From contig NZ_CP135275.1 in the NCBI RefSeq assembly GCF_032302195.1, positions 7,337,001-7,401,000 of the forward strand: DNA of 64,000 nt, given 5' to 3'. The notes beneath the pieces were generated by a model. The model did not search any database. It was not told the DNA's origin and saw only the letters and a program-made list of their open reading frames with translations. Source of the stretch: Paenibacillus sp. MMS20-IR301. GTDB taxonomy: Bacteria > Bacillota > Bacilli > Paenibacillales > Paenibacillaceae. The translations under genes and the position numbers were made by a program. Shown piece by piece: positions 55,269 through 64,000 of this stretch (position 1 is the first letter of the stretch; each line of letters starts with the position of its first letter).

Positions 55269-57113
55269 TTACCCGATGGACACATTATATTTCCGCAGCC
55301 ACAGATCCACCTGGGCCAGATAAGCGAATAACTGCGGGCCGGACATCAGCTGGCCGAACCACGGCAGGTTGCTGGAGGACTCCGGTGATGCGGCAATTTC
55401 CCGGATTTTGGCGGGATCGATCAGCGGCAGGAGCGGTGAGGAGGGGTCATCCAGAATGCTCAGCACCTGCGAACGCACCTTGTTCAGATAGGCCGGGTTA
55501 TGGGTTTTGGGATACGGGCTTTTTTTGCGGTAGAGTACATCATCCGGCAATACGCCCTCAAGCGCCTTGCGGAGAATACCTTTCTCGCGATTGCCGACCG
55601 TCTTGATCTCCCAAGGGATATTAAATACATATTGCACCAGCCGGTGGTCACAATAAGGAACGCGGACCTCCAGGCCCACTCCCATACTCATCCGGTCCTT
55701 GCGGTCCAGCAGCGTAGGCATGAAGCGGGTAATGTTGAGATAGGACATCACGCGCATCTGCGCCTGCTTACCGGTCTCGCCGTCCAGCCGCGGCACTTCG
55801 GCTACAGCATCGCTGTAACGGTCACCCAAATATTCCAGCGGGCGTATCCACTCATTGATTTCCGGCGACAATAGGCTTGCACGCATCTTAGGAGCTACAG
55901 ACCAGGGGAAGGTGCCGGAAGAGAGCATCTCTTCGCGGTGAAACCAGGGGTAGCCGCCGAAGATTTCATCTGCTGCTTCTCCTGAAATCGCAACCGTGGC
56001 CTTCTTCTTAATCTCCTGGCAGAACAGGTAGAGGGATGAATCTACATCGGTCATTCCCGGCAGATCGCGGGAGTAAAGGGCGTTATCGAGTGCTGCTACC
56101 AGCTCCGGAGTATCGAATGCAATAAAATGATGATTCGTATTCAGCTCGTCAATCATCCGCCGAATCCAGGGGCCGTCTGCTCCGGGCTGGAAGGTATGGC
56201 TCTTGAAATGCTTATCATTGTCTACGTAATCGACAGAGAAGGTATCAACCCGGCCCTGGCCGGTCCGGTTGTAATAATCTACGGCGAGTGCCGTCAAGGC
56301 GCTGGAATCAAGCCCGCCGGAGAGCAGGGAGCAGACCGGCACATCCGAGACCAGCTGGCGCTCCAGCGTATCCTGCAGCAATTCGCGTACACGGGCGGCG
56401 GTTTCATCTATGGTTTCTGTATGCTGGACACTCTCCAGCTGCCAGTAGGCATAGATGCGGGTTCCGCTGCGGCTGTAAATCATGGCATGACCCGGGCGAA
56501 GCTCGAATATATCTTTGTATACACCCTGTCCCGGTGTCCGGGCCGGACCGATGATGAAGATTTCGGCCAGTCCTTCCGGTCCGACCTTCGGCTGAACCTT
56601 AGGGTGCTGGAGCAGCGCCTTTGGTTCGGAGCCGAATACGAAGACATCGTCTACCTGGCTGTAGAATAAAGGCTTCACTCCCAGACGGTCACGGGCCAGA
56701 AATACCTGGTCACGCAGACTGTCCCAGACGGCAAAAGCGAAGATACCGTTAAGCTTCTCCGTGCAGTCCGGCCCCCATTCGATATAGGCATGCAGCAGAA
56801 CCTCGGTATCGCATTCGGTGAGGAAATGGTGCCCGCGCTGCTTGAGCTCTTTTTTCAGCTCCGGGGCGTTATATAGCTCGCCGTTATACACAATTGCGTA
56901 CACCTTATCATCTTGGCGGGCAATCATCGGCTGTGCGCCGTTCTCAGGATCGATGACGCTGAGTCTGCGGTGTCCAAAAGCAATGGGACCCGAAATCCAG
57001 GTGCCGGCTGCATCCGGTCCGCGGTTTGCTAAAGTTTCAGTCATTCTGACAAGCAGTTGCGAGTGCCCTGTAAGATCACCGCGCCACTGGACGAATCCGG
57101 TTATTCCGCACAT
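55269..57113 (-). CDS. asnB: Asparagine synthase (glutamine-hydrolysing)
   Basis: A 614-residue class B asparagine synthetase. Cys2 (MCGITGFVQW) is the glutaminase nucleophile, with RGPDAAGTW, YNGELYN and GIFAFAVWD in the Ntn domain. The synthetase domain has the pyrophosphate loop SGGLDSSA and ISGEAADEIFGGYPWF. The full length fits the AsnB/AsnO family. It converges on the second GT4 gene and is divergent from the small gene at 57263. Confidence 0.96.
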   Translation of the reverse strand: MCGITGFVQWRGDLTGHSQLLVRMTETLANRGPDAAGTWISGPIAFGHRRLSVIDPENGAQPMIARQDDKVYAIVYNGELYNAPELKKELKQRGHHFLTECDTEVLLHAYIEWGPDCTEKLNGIFAFAVWDSLRDQVFLARDRLGVKPLFYSQVDDVFVFGSEPKALLQHPKVQPKVGPEGLAEIFIIGPARTPGQGVYKDIFELRPGHAMIYSRSGTRIYAYWQLESVQHTETIDETAARVRELLQDTLERQLVSDVPVCSLLSGGLDSSALTALAVDYYNRTGQGRVDTFSVDYVDNDKHFKSHTFQPGADGPWIRRMIDELNTNHHFIAFDTPELVAALDNALYSRDLPGMTDVDSSLYLFCQEIKKKATVAISGEAADEIFGGYPWFHREEMLSSGTFPWSVAPKMRASLLSPEINEWIRPLEYLGDRYSDAVAEVPRLDGETGKQAQMRVMSYLNITRFMPTLLDRKDRMSMGVGLEVRVPYCDHRLVQYVFNIPWEIKTVGNREKGILRKALEGVLPDDVLYRKKSPYPKTHNPAYLNKVRSQVLSILDDPSSPLLPLIDPAKIREIAASPESSSNLPWFGQLMSGPQLFAYLAQVDLWLRKYNVSIG

Positions 57114-57262
57114 GCTGGTTCATCCTCTCTTTTTGTGCGATTGTTGTCTGTCCTTTCTTTTTTGCCAAGTAATACAGATATATGCCGATTGAAGGGATAA
57201 AATGTATGTCCTTATCCGAACACTAGAGGAGAGGGAAATTTGCCAGGAGGGATGGATGACAA

Positions 57263-57619
57263 GTGTATTACATTAAAGACGCCAAAATCCGCAGAATGAC
57301 TGAGTATGACGGTGCACCTTGTGCAGAAGTTGGCGTATTGCCCGGGGCAGTCGGCGATTCCGCACTGCTGGTGTATATTGTGGAGGACCGGCGCGAGGAA
57401 GGTTACGAAATTGTCCGGATTCTGACGAATGATGCGGATACCGCCACCGACTGGTTTGACAACAATCTGCATGATGCCTTCAAGGATGTTACGGTTACCG
57501 GCTTCACCGGCAGCATCGTAATGAGCCCGGAGGATGAACGCTCCAAATTCCAGCGCGAGCTGCTGATCTTCGGTAATCTGAAGAAACAGCTGGGCGAGCA
57601 CTTCCGGCAATACGGCTAG
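57263..57619 (+). CDS. Conserved hypothetical small protein
   Basis: A 118-residue soluble protein starting at GTG 57263 behind AGGAGGG. It is acidic, with an alpha/beta pattern (MYYIKDAKIRRMTEYDGAPC and GYEIVRILTNDADTATDWFD). I do not recognise the family. It is divergent from asnB and closed by its own terminator. Confidence 0.7.
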   Translation: MYYIKDAKIRRMTEYDGAPCAEVGVLPGAVGDSALLVYIVEDRREEGYEIVRILTNDADTATDWFDNNLHDAFKDVTVTGFTGSIVMSPEDERSKFQRELLIFGNLKKQLGEHFRQYG

Positions 57620-57684
57620 CCGCAGCCTCGCGTAGCAAGGAATCGCATAAAACGATAATAATCTATAGGCTGAACAATAGAGCA

Positions 57685-57728
57685 GGAAGCTTGTTGTACC
57701 GCAGGTACGGAGGCTTCTTTTTTTTTTG
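57685..57728 (+). terminator. Terminator after the small gene at 57263
   Basis: GAAGC..GTACC pairs with GGTAC..GCTTC across a short loop, followed by ten T. Confidence 0.85.
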
Positions 57729-57798
57729 CCGGATGCCGTGTTCCCGGTAAAAAGAGGTTGGCAGCTGCTGCCGATTTGCCCTCCGGGAGAGTTAAGTC

Positions 57799-57826
57799 TT
57801 GATTTTTTCTGTGAATCAGGTATAAT
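57799..57826 (+). promoter_or_regulatory. Promoter of the tRNA-Arg gene
   Basis: TTGATT (57799-57804), 16 nt, TATAAT (57821-57826). The start should be near 57833, about 34 nt before the mature tRNA. Confidence 0.75.
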
Positions 57827-57866
57827 AAATAACGTTGCGTTATTACATAGTACTGATTTCATATAT

Positions 57867-57940
57867 GTCCCGGTAGCTCAGCCGGATAGAGCATGCGCCT
57901 TCTAAGCGCACGGTCGGGGGTTCGAATCCCTTCCGGGACG
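57867..57940 (+). tRNA. tRNA-Arg (anticodon UCU)
   Basis: A complete cloverleaf: acceptor GTCCCGG/CCGGGAC, D-arm around GCTCAGCCGGATAGAGC, anticodon stem TGCGC/GCGCA with loop CTTCTAA (anticodon TCT), T-arm with GGTTCGAATCC, discriminator G. CCA is not encoded. It reads AGA and AGG codons. Confidence 0.96.
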
Positions 57941-58489
57941 TAAGCAAACAGCCTTCCTTCGGGAAGGCTGTTTTGCGTCCGGGGGGATGAGAAGCCTGGG
58001 CGGCAGCCGGGTACGTTGGAGCATCCGCTTCGATAGGAACACTTCGCAATCAGCCCAAATGGGCTGTATCCCTTCCGGGACGTAAGTAAACAGCCTTCCT
58101 TCGGGAAGGCTGTTTTGCGTCCGGGGGGATGAGAAGCCGGCGCGTCAGCGAGGGTACGTTGGAGCATCCGCTTCGATAGGAATACTTCGCAATCAGCCCG
58201 AATGGGCTGTATCCCTTCCGGGACGTAAGTAAACAGCCTTCCTTCGGGAAGGCTGTTTTGCGCCCGGGGGATGAGAAGCCGGCGCGTCAGCGAGGGTACG
58301 TTGGAGCATCCGCTTCGATAGGAACACTTCGCAATCAGCCCAAATGGGCTGTATCCCTTCCGGGACGTAAGTAAACAGCCTTCCTTCGGGAAGGCTGTTT
58401 TTGCGCCCGGGGGATGAGAAGCCGGGGCGTCAGCCGAGGAACGCCTGAGCATCCGCTTCGTTAGCACCAGCTTCGCAATCAGCCCGCCG
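57926..58489 (+). repeat. About 142-bp tandem array carrying tRNA 3' ends and terminators
   Basis: Units begin at 57926, 58068, 58211 and 58353 (periods 142, 143, 142). Each begins with the last 15 nt of the tRNA-Arg (ATCCCTTCCGGGACG). It then has the terminator hairpin AACAGCCTTCC/GGAAGGCTGTT with a T run, a CGTCCGGGGGGAT or similar block, a spacer, and a small hairpin AGCCCAAATGGGCT. The fourth unit decays at its end. The first unit's 15 nt are part of the real tRNA. Confidence 0.93.
57946..57975 (+). terminator. Terminator of tRNA-Arg, repeated in each array unit
   Basis: AAACAGCCTTCC TTC GGGAAGGCTGTTTT. Identical copies follow near 58088, 58231 and 58373. Confidence 0.9.
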
Positions 58490-58569
58490 CCATAGCCGCT
58501 AAGTTACTCAACCCCCGCAAGCCGACAGCGATCATCCAAGTAACAAGCATCTACACGTCACCAGGCTGT

Positions 58570-58765
58570 ATCCTTGCGGACATGAGAGACCTTATTTGGG
58601 CAGAACACAGCTTTTCGCAGGCTATGCGGACACAGATGCCGTTAAGTAACCCGTTTACCTTCATTCGGAGCTGAAATGAGCCAAATAACGCCTCCTGTGT
58701 CCGCAAGAATTAGAAAAGCTGGTTTTACCGCTAAATAACGTCCTCTGTGTCCGCATGGATAGCGG
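58570..58765. repeat. Second copy of the GGACATGAGAGAC intergenic repeat
   Basis: TGCGGACATGAGAGACC, then units with TGTGTCCGCA and AAATAACG spaced about 55 nt apart. The pattern parallels 38640-38820. The rest of 58490-59001 shows no gene; two short segments with CCCCCGCAAGCC/CCCCCGTAAGCC and GATCATC (58512 and 58911) are themselves repeated. Confidence 0.6.
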
Positions 58766-59001
58766 ATGGTACTCTCATCCCGCACTCTGCCGCATATTGG
58801 GACTTTCCCGCCCACCCTGCATCTAGCCACTCCGCACTTTTATGCTATTCCACACTTCATGTCACTCCACGCCACACGCCACCCTAGCCAAATATTACTC
58901 AACCCCCGTAAGCCTGCGTCGATCATCAGAGTAACTATCATATACGTCACCAGGCAGCATCCTTGCTGACAGGCAGGCCTGTGTTCGTGGCGGATGTCAA
59001 C

Positions 59002-60975
59002 TTACATCCGCTCGGGCTTAGGCAGGCCCAGCACATCAAGCGCCTCGCCTAAGGTGGCGGCGAAACGCCGGGTGAGCCAGAGGCGGAAGGCAATGCTGCC
59101 AGGCTCACCCTTGAGAATCGGGCAGGCGGAGTAGAAGTTACTGAACAGGGATGCCAGACTATGCGCATAGTTGCAGACCGTATTCGGTGTGAGCTCCCGG
59201 CTGGCCGTGTACAGCGTATCCTGCCATAAGCTAAGCTGTCTCAGCAAGGCTAGCTCGGCTGCCTCAAGCTGGGGCGGGAAAGGTGGCAGGCTGCTGCCTC
59301 CGCTGCAAACAGCATTGCCGTCAACGCCTCCGCTGCTGCCATTCCCGCTGTCGCTATCATAACCGCCGTTGCCGCTATCCGCCCGTGCGTGGCCGTAAGC
59401 CGCCAAGCCCTCACCCTTGCTAAGCACACGGCTGGCCCGGGCATAAGCATACATCAGATAGACGCCGGTGTTGCCGGAGACTTCCATTGCCTGCTTGAAA
59501 TCAAATACAATCTCCGTACCGAGATTGAAGCGCAGCAGGTAGTAGCGGATGGCAGCGGTGGCGATGAGCCGGCTGGACAGGCCGTTTTTATCCGAACGGG
59601 TGGCTTCGATTGTATTCTCCATGAGCCGGACCAGCTCGGTCACCTTAATGCCGATTCCCTGGCGCCCGGAAATGGCGTAGGAGCTTTTGGCGCTGGACGT
59701 ATCAATGCCAAGCCCGGCAGCGGAAGCCGGACTCAACGACACCACTCCATAGCTGACATGATGCAGCTGTTCCGCCTGACTGGTGTACCCCAGCGCCTGG
59801 AAGGCCTGCTTAACCATCGCCTGCGGATATTCCTGCCTGTAATCGATGACGTTAACTACCTTGTCCGCCTGTCCAAAAGGCCGCGCCTCACCCGTAAGTC
59901 CGGTCGTCCACAGCCCGCTGTTAAACTCGCTGTAGGCGAAGTCCTTATCCAGCAGGCCGAATTTCCACAGGTGATAAGCAATATCCTTGGCGGTATAGGT
60001 CAAAATTCCGTTCGAACGCACCAGTACCTTATCCTTCTGATGTTCTTCTTCCAGGTCCTGTGCGGTACCATCACCAGCGGCAGATTGCTTCAGTATCCAG
60101 CAGCCGGCGAGCTTGCCTTCCGTCTCCCGGACAAACACATCCGTCTGTGACAGAAGGTCGAATGCCGAAGCCCAGAAGCCTTCCTTCACGATACTGCTCT
60201 CCCACACCAGCAGATCGTAATGAATGCCGAAGCCGCGCATCTCCTCCACATGCTCTTTTACAATCTTCTCGGCGACCAGGGTACCGATCCAGGCGGTGTT
60301 TCCGTCTCCTTGCTCCAGCGCATGAAGAATCTCCGTCCGTTTCTGCACCGTCTCCGGATGCTGCGCATATTCTTTATTAATCTCGGCATAGATGTCCCAG
60401 CAGTAATCCCCGAAACGGACATGCTCCCCCGCAAGCGGAACGTTAAGCAGGCCGGCCACCGTATCTGCAAGCTGGTTACCGAGATCGTCCACGTAGTTGT
60501 GTACCTCGACGGTGTGCCCGGTGTGCCGCAGAATTCTAACCAGCGCATCCCCGATACAGGAGTTTCTCAAGTGCCCGATATGCATACTTTTATTAGGATT
60601 AACGCTGGTATGTTCCACAATCACCTTCTCGCCGGCTGCCTGCGGCAGTGTGAAGTCTGCGGAGGCCCATTTCGCCCAGTCGATATACATATTAATGAAC
60701 CCGGGCGGCGCAACCTCAATTCTCTGCAGCAGCCCGTTCACAGCACCTGAAGCGGTAAGCTCATGAGCGATTAGTCCGGCGATGGCCACCGGGGCCTTGC
60801 GCAGGGTACGGGCCAGCTGCATGGCAATATTGCTGGAGAAGTCTCCATGATCCGCACTCGCAGGCTGCTCCAGAGCCACGTTTACCGGAGTGATACCGGG
60901 GATTTCCAGATTTCCCGCTACCTTTTGAATACATTGCTCCAGACTGTCTTTGATGATTTGGCTTAATGTTGACAT
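59002..60975 (-). CDS. argS: Arginyl-tRNA synthetase
   Basis: A 657-residue class I synthetase charging tRNA-Arg. The HIGH motif is MHIGHLRNS after VNPNKS, and the N-terminal Add1 domain and C-terminal anticodon-binding domain are present. KMSKS is absent, as in many ArgRS. Near residues 525-565 there is a Ser/Gly/Asp-rich insertion (DSGNGGYDSDSGNGSSGG) not found in typical 555-residue enzymes. ATG 60975 is fixed by GGGAGGT 8 nt upstream. Expression is governed by the T-box leader. It may be a second, regulated ArgRS; only the whole genome can tell. Confidence 0.95.
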   Translation of the reverse strand: MSTLSQIIKDSLEQCIQKVAGNLEIPGITPVNVALEQPASADHGDFSSNIAMQLARTLRKAPVAIAGLIAHELTASGAVNGLLQRIEVAPPGFINMYIDWAKWASADFTLPQAAGEKVIVEHTSVNPNKSMHIGHLRNSCIGDALVRILRHTGHTVEVHNYVDDLGNQLADTVAGLLNVPLAGEHVRFGDYCWDIYAEINKEYAQHPETVQKRTEILHALEQGDGNTAWIGTLVAEKIVKEHVEEMRGFGIHYDLLVWESSIVKEGFWASAFDLLSQTDVFVRETEGKLAGCWILKQSAAGDGTAQDLEEEHQKDKVLVRSNGILTYTAKDIAYHLWKFGLLDKDFAYSEFNSGLWTTGLTGEARPFGQADKVVNVIDYRQEYPQAMVKQAFQALGYTSQAEQLHHVSYGVVSLSPASAAGLGIDTSSAKSSYAISGRQGIGIKVTELVRLMENTIEATRSDKNGLSSRLIATAAIRYYLLRFNLGTEIVFDFKQAMEVSGNTGVYLMYAYARASRVLSKGEGLAAYGHARADSGNGGYDSDSGNGSSGGVDGNAVCSGGSSLPPFPPQLEAAELALLRQLSLWQDTLYTASRELTPNTVCNYAHSLASLFSNFYSACPILKGEPGSIAFRLWLTRRFAATLGEALDVLGLPKPERM

Positions 60976-61018
60976 GAATAAGTACCTCCCATACATTTGT
61001 GAAAAAAAATCAGACAAA

Positions 61019-61263
61019 AAAAGCCTTCGTCTCTAAAAGAGACGAGGCTTATGCGCTCGCGGTACCACTCTCGTTGCCGAACCTGCAGTTCAGCCACCTC
61101 ACAGGTTAACGGTCCTTAGCCGGGGCTTCCTACTTTCAGGTTCAGAAGTCCATCTCACGGGTGCGCTTCATGCTCAGGATCTGTACCGGCTTACACTCTC
61201 CCGGCTCGCTGGGGACTAGATCTCATGGACATTACTCTCCCGGTCATCGATTGAATATTGATT
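61019..61263 (-). promoter_or_regulatory. T-box leader of argS
   Basis: On the - strand a structured leader of about 240 nt ends with GAGAGTGGTACCGCGAGCGC, the conserved T-box that binds uncharged tRNA acceptor ends. It is followed by the terminator AAGCCTCGTCTC/GAGACGAAGGCTT plus T7 (61050-61014). Uncharged tRNA-Arg should favour the antiterminator. The specifier codon could not be assigned by eye. Confidence 0.93.
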
Positions 61264-61269
61264 TTAATC

Positions 61270-61297
61270 AGTATAGCGAATTTCTGGAAGAAAGCAA
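61270..61297 (-). promoter_or_regulatory. Promoter of argS
   Basis: On the - strand TTGCTT (61297-61292), 16 nt, TATACT (61275-61270). The start would fall at the 5' end of the T-box leader. Confidence 0.65.
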
Positions 61298-61304
61298 GAG
61301 GTAA

Positions 61305-61424
61305 CTAATCCGCAGTCGGCGCGCCTGTCAGATCCTTGATGTCTGTTGAGCCATAAATCAATAGCGCAATAACTATAACCAGCAGTAGCCCTCCGGCAAA
61401 GCCTTCTCCGTCAAAACTGTCCAT
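61305..61424 (-). CDS. 39-residue membrane miniprotein
   Basis: A short frame: MDSFDGEGFAGGLLLVIVIA, then LLIYGSTDIKDLTGAPTAD. It has one hydrophobic helix flanked by acidic ends, reminiscent of the YjcZ-type small sporulation proteins of Bacillales. The ribosome-binding site (GCGGGGTACGGG) is weak. It lies between argS and another small gene on the same strand, next to spore-coat genes. Confidence 0.55.
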   Translation of the reverse strand: MDSFDGEGFAGGLLLVIVIALLIYGSTDIKDLTGAPTAD

Positions 61425-61458
61425 ATCCCGTACCCCGCTTTCACTTCTTAGTAGGTGA

Positions 61459-61770
61459 TCAGGAGTTTTCGGCTTTCTTTTTCAAGGCGGCCATAATCTC
61501 ATTCAGCGTCAGACTGCTGTTGTCATCGAGGAAGCTGACCAGCTTGTCGACATTGCTGCTGCTTAAATCACTGAGCGTTTTATATTTGCCCACCAGACTG
61601 ACGAACAGTGAGGCATCCGTATACATCTGGACAGAGTCAACCTTCAGCTTGCCGGACAAAAGAAGGGCAGCCACTGCAAATTCCAGCCCTTTGGGGATCT
61701 GGGTTTTGGAATTGTCCGGTGTTTTTTTGGCGCCGGCGGCGGTCTTTTTTCCTTTTCCAGGAGGGGGCAT
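61459..61770 (-). CDS. Small Lys/Pro-rich hypothetical protein
   Basis: A 103-residue protein with a basic N-terminus (MPPPGKGKKTAAGAKKTPDN) and a helical C-terminal part (FVSLVGKYKTLSDLSSSNVD). I do not recognise the family. ATG 61770 follows GAAGGGAG; a GTG at 61788 is an alternative. It is divergent from the exosporium-type genes and may be spore-related by location only. Confidence 0.65.
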   Translation of the reverse strand: MPPPGKGKKTAAGAKKTPDNSKTQIPKGLEFAVAALLLSGKLKVDSVQMYTDASLFVSLVGKYKTLSDLSSSNVDKLVSFLDDNSSLTLNEIMAALKKKAENS

Positions 61771-62000
61771 AGGACTCCCTTCTTCCACGTAGCATTCATG
61801 CAGAATAGCGGCACAGAGGCGGTCTTACCTTAACTAAATAATATGCATTTCTGCAGATTTTGGTGAATAGGACCAGTCCCATGTCCACACCGATAAGCGC
61901 CAGCGCGAATATGAATATAGTGTGCGATTAATCATCAATCGTTGCTAGTAAGAGAGTTTCACAGGCAACAATGCTAGACAGGAAGGAGGGATAGGGCGGT

Positions 62001-62360
62001 ATGCCGATTTTATCAACAGGACCGATTGAGAATAATGCCGTATCGGGAGTGAGACCCACGCAGACCGTTACGGTCAGGCTGGTGAAGCGGGATGCCATGG
62101 GCGTGTCCGCAGTCAGTATTCAGGGCTATTTGCTTAATGGAACAAGAACGCTGTATGTAAGTGAGGTTATTACTATTGCTCCGAATGAAGTGGTGACCAG
62201 GGATTATTTTGCCGATCTGGATGCCTTTGAATTTATTTTTACAACTGGAGAAGCAGCAGTGGAGGAGCTCGGAATTTCCATATGGGGCAAAAACGCTGCC
62301 GGTGAGCTGGTAGATGCCCATCGTGTGGTTTCGCAGGAGATTTTAAACCCGGAAGTATAA
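62001..62360 (+). CDS. Stand-alone paralogue of the exosporium-protein N-domain
   Basis: A 119-residue protein, [20 protein letters not shown] onward, about half identical by eye to the first 115 residues of the collagen-like protein encoded next. Both share [16 protein letters not shown] and [10 protein letters not shown]. The fold looks all-beta. No signal peptide, as usual for proteins made in the mother cell and placed on the spore. GGAAGGAGGG precedes the ATG. It probably binds or assembles with its larger neighbour. Confidence 0.75.
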   Translation: MPILSTGPIENNAVSGVRPTQTVTVRLVKRDAMGVSAVSIQGYLLNGTRTLYVSEVITIAPNEVVTRDYFADLDAFEFIFTTGEAAVEELGISIWGKNAAGELVDAHRVVSQEILNPEV

Positions 62361-63656
<1,296 letters not shown>

Positions 63657-63695
63657 AACCGTTAGTGGATTCTAGTATAAAAGGATAATTTACAA

Positions 63696-63746
63696 GCACA
63701 AAGGGACCTCCGAGCCGATGGCTGACGGACGTCCCTTTGTGTGTTT
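63696..63746 (+). terminator. Terminator of the exosporium gene
   Basis: CACAAAGGGAC (63697-63707) pairs with GTCCCTTTGTG (63731-63741), followed by TGTTTTATC. Confidence 0.85.
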
Positions 63747-63910
63747 TATCTGATGCGCAGCTGCACGGCCAACGATTTTGTTATGCCTCTGCAAAAAATC
63801 CTAATATTACCTTTTAAGATGGAAAAATCACCTTTTAGGAGCAAAGACTTAAAAAAAGGCGATTGAGCTACTATATTGTTGTAAAAGAGAAGAGGAAAGA
63901 GGAGCTGGAA

Positions 63911-64000
63911 ATGAATCTGATTGCGGCAATCTTGGATAGGATTGAAACAGGTTGTCCCAATAATTCCATTTCTGACTTATATCTGCGGATTTCGGGGATG
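63911..64000 (+). CDS. Start of an unidentified gene, cut by the window end
   Basis: Thirty codons from ATG 63911, MNLIAAILDRIETGCPNNSI then SDLYLRISGM, remain open at the window edge. AGAGGAG lies about 10 nt upstream, so it is likely a true start. Too short to identify. Confidence 0.55.
   Translation, partial: MNLIAAILDRIETGCPNNSISDLYLRISGM

Noticed and set aside
57859..58467. A 202-codon open frame on the - strand over the tRNA and repeat array
   Set aside because: It is antisense to tRNA-Arg and its internal repeats are just the 142-bp DNA repeats translated. There is no ribosome-binding site.
57926..58489. Regular repeats considered as a CRISPR array
   Set aside because: The period of about 142 bp is nearly identical throughout, with no variable spacers and no cas genes nearby.

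Overview
The window reads as Paenibacillus chromosome. The evidence is a compact nifBHDKENX-(DUF269)-hesA-nifV cluster of the type known from diazotrophic paenibacilli, a gerM-rph-rdgB block in the Bacillus order, a collagen-like BclA/BclB-type exosporium protein, Firmicute regulatory RNAs (yybP-ykoY, T-box) and strong purine-rich Shine-Dalgarno sites with some GTG and TTG starts. No plasmid or phage backbone is visible.

Layout. (1) 1-15 kb: the end of a GH51 arabinofuranosidase, then one long + strand run for sugar uptake. It holds a lipoprotein binding protein, a 998-residue binding protein with two carbohydrate-binding-like domains, two permeases, an NHL/TPR membrane protein, a YIP1 protein, a DUF5696 protein and two more permeases. 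No ATPase is present, so a shared one elsewhere is likely. (2) 15-16.3 kb: terC on the - strand behind a yybP-ykoY (Mn2+) riboswitch whose terminator and promoter can be read directly. (3) 16.3-27.8 kb: the nif operon from a sigma-A type promoter (TTGACG-17-TATGAT) flanked by two near-identical GlnR/TnrA-like sites, ending in a terminator after nifV. (4) 27.8-38.5 kb: housekeeping and small-metabolism genes (HAD phosphatase, GH13 glucosidase, methyltransferase, MBL hydrolase, TetR, a PgpA homologue, gerM, rph, rdgB). (5) 38.5-47.5 kb: an accessory stretch with an IS110-type element, a lipoprotein, a secreted GH18 chitinase with two chitin-binding domains, a TetR/SDR pair and a TnpB-only IS605-type element. 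(6) 47.6-57.7 kb: nfeD plus an SPFH protein behind a sigma-W-like promoter, a DUF985 cupin, an aldo-keto reductase, a serine hydrolase, a probable membrane-glycolipid operon (GT4-TVP38-GT4) and asnB. (7) 57.8-61.3 kb: tRNA-Arg(UCU) followed by a roughly 142-bp tandem repeat that re-uses the last 15 nt of the tRNA, then argS behind a T-box leader. (8) 61.3-64 kb: small proteins, the collagen-like exosporium protein with its stand-alone N-domain paralogue, and the start of a gene that runs off the window.

The most unusual items are the tRNA-tail/terminator tandem array, the paired sites around the nif promoter, a hairpin repeat family placed directly before the ribosome-binding sites of nifB and a cupin gene, and the DUF5696 and binding-protein fusions of the sugar operon. 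All family calls were made by eye from motifs; no database search was run.
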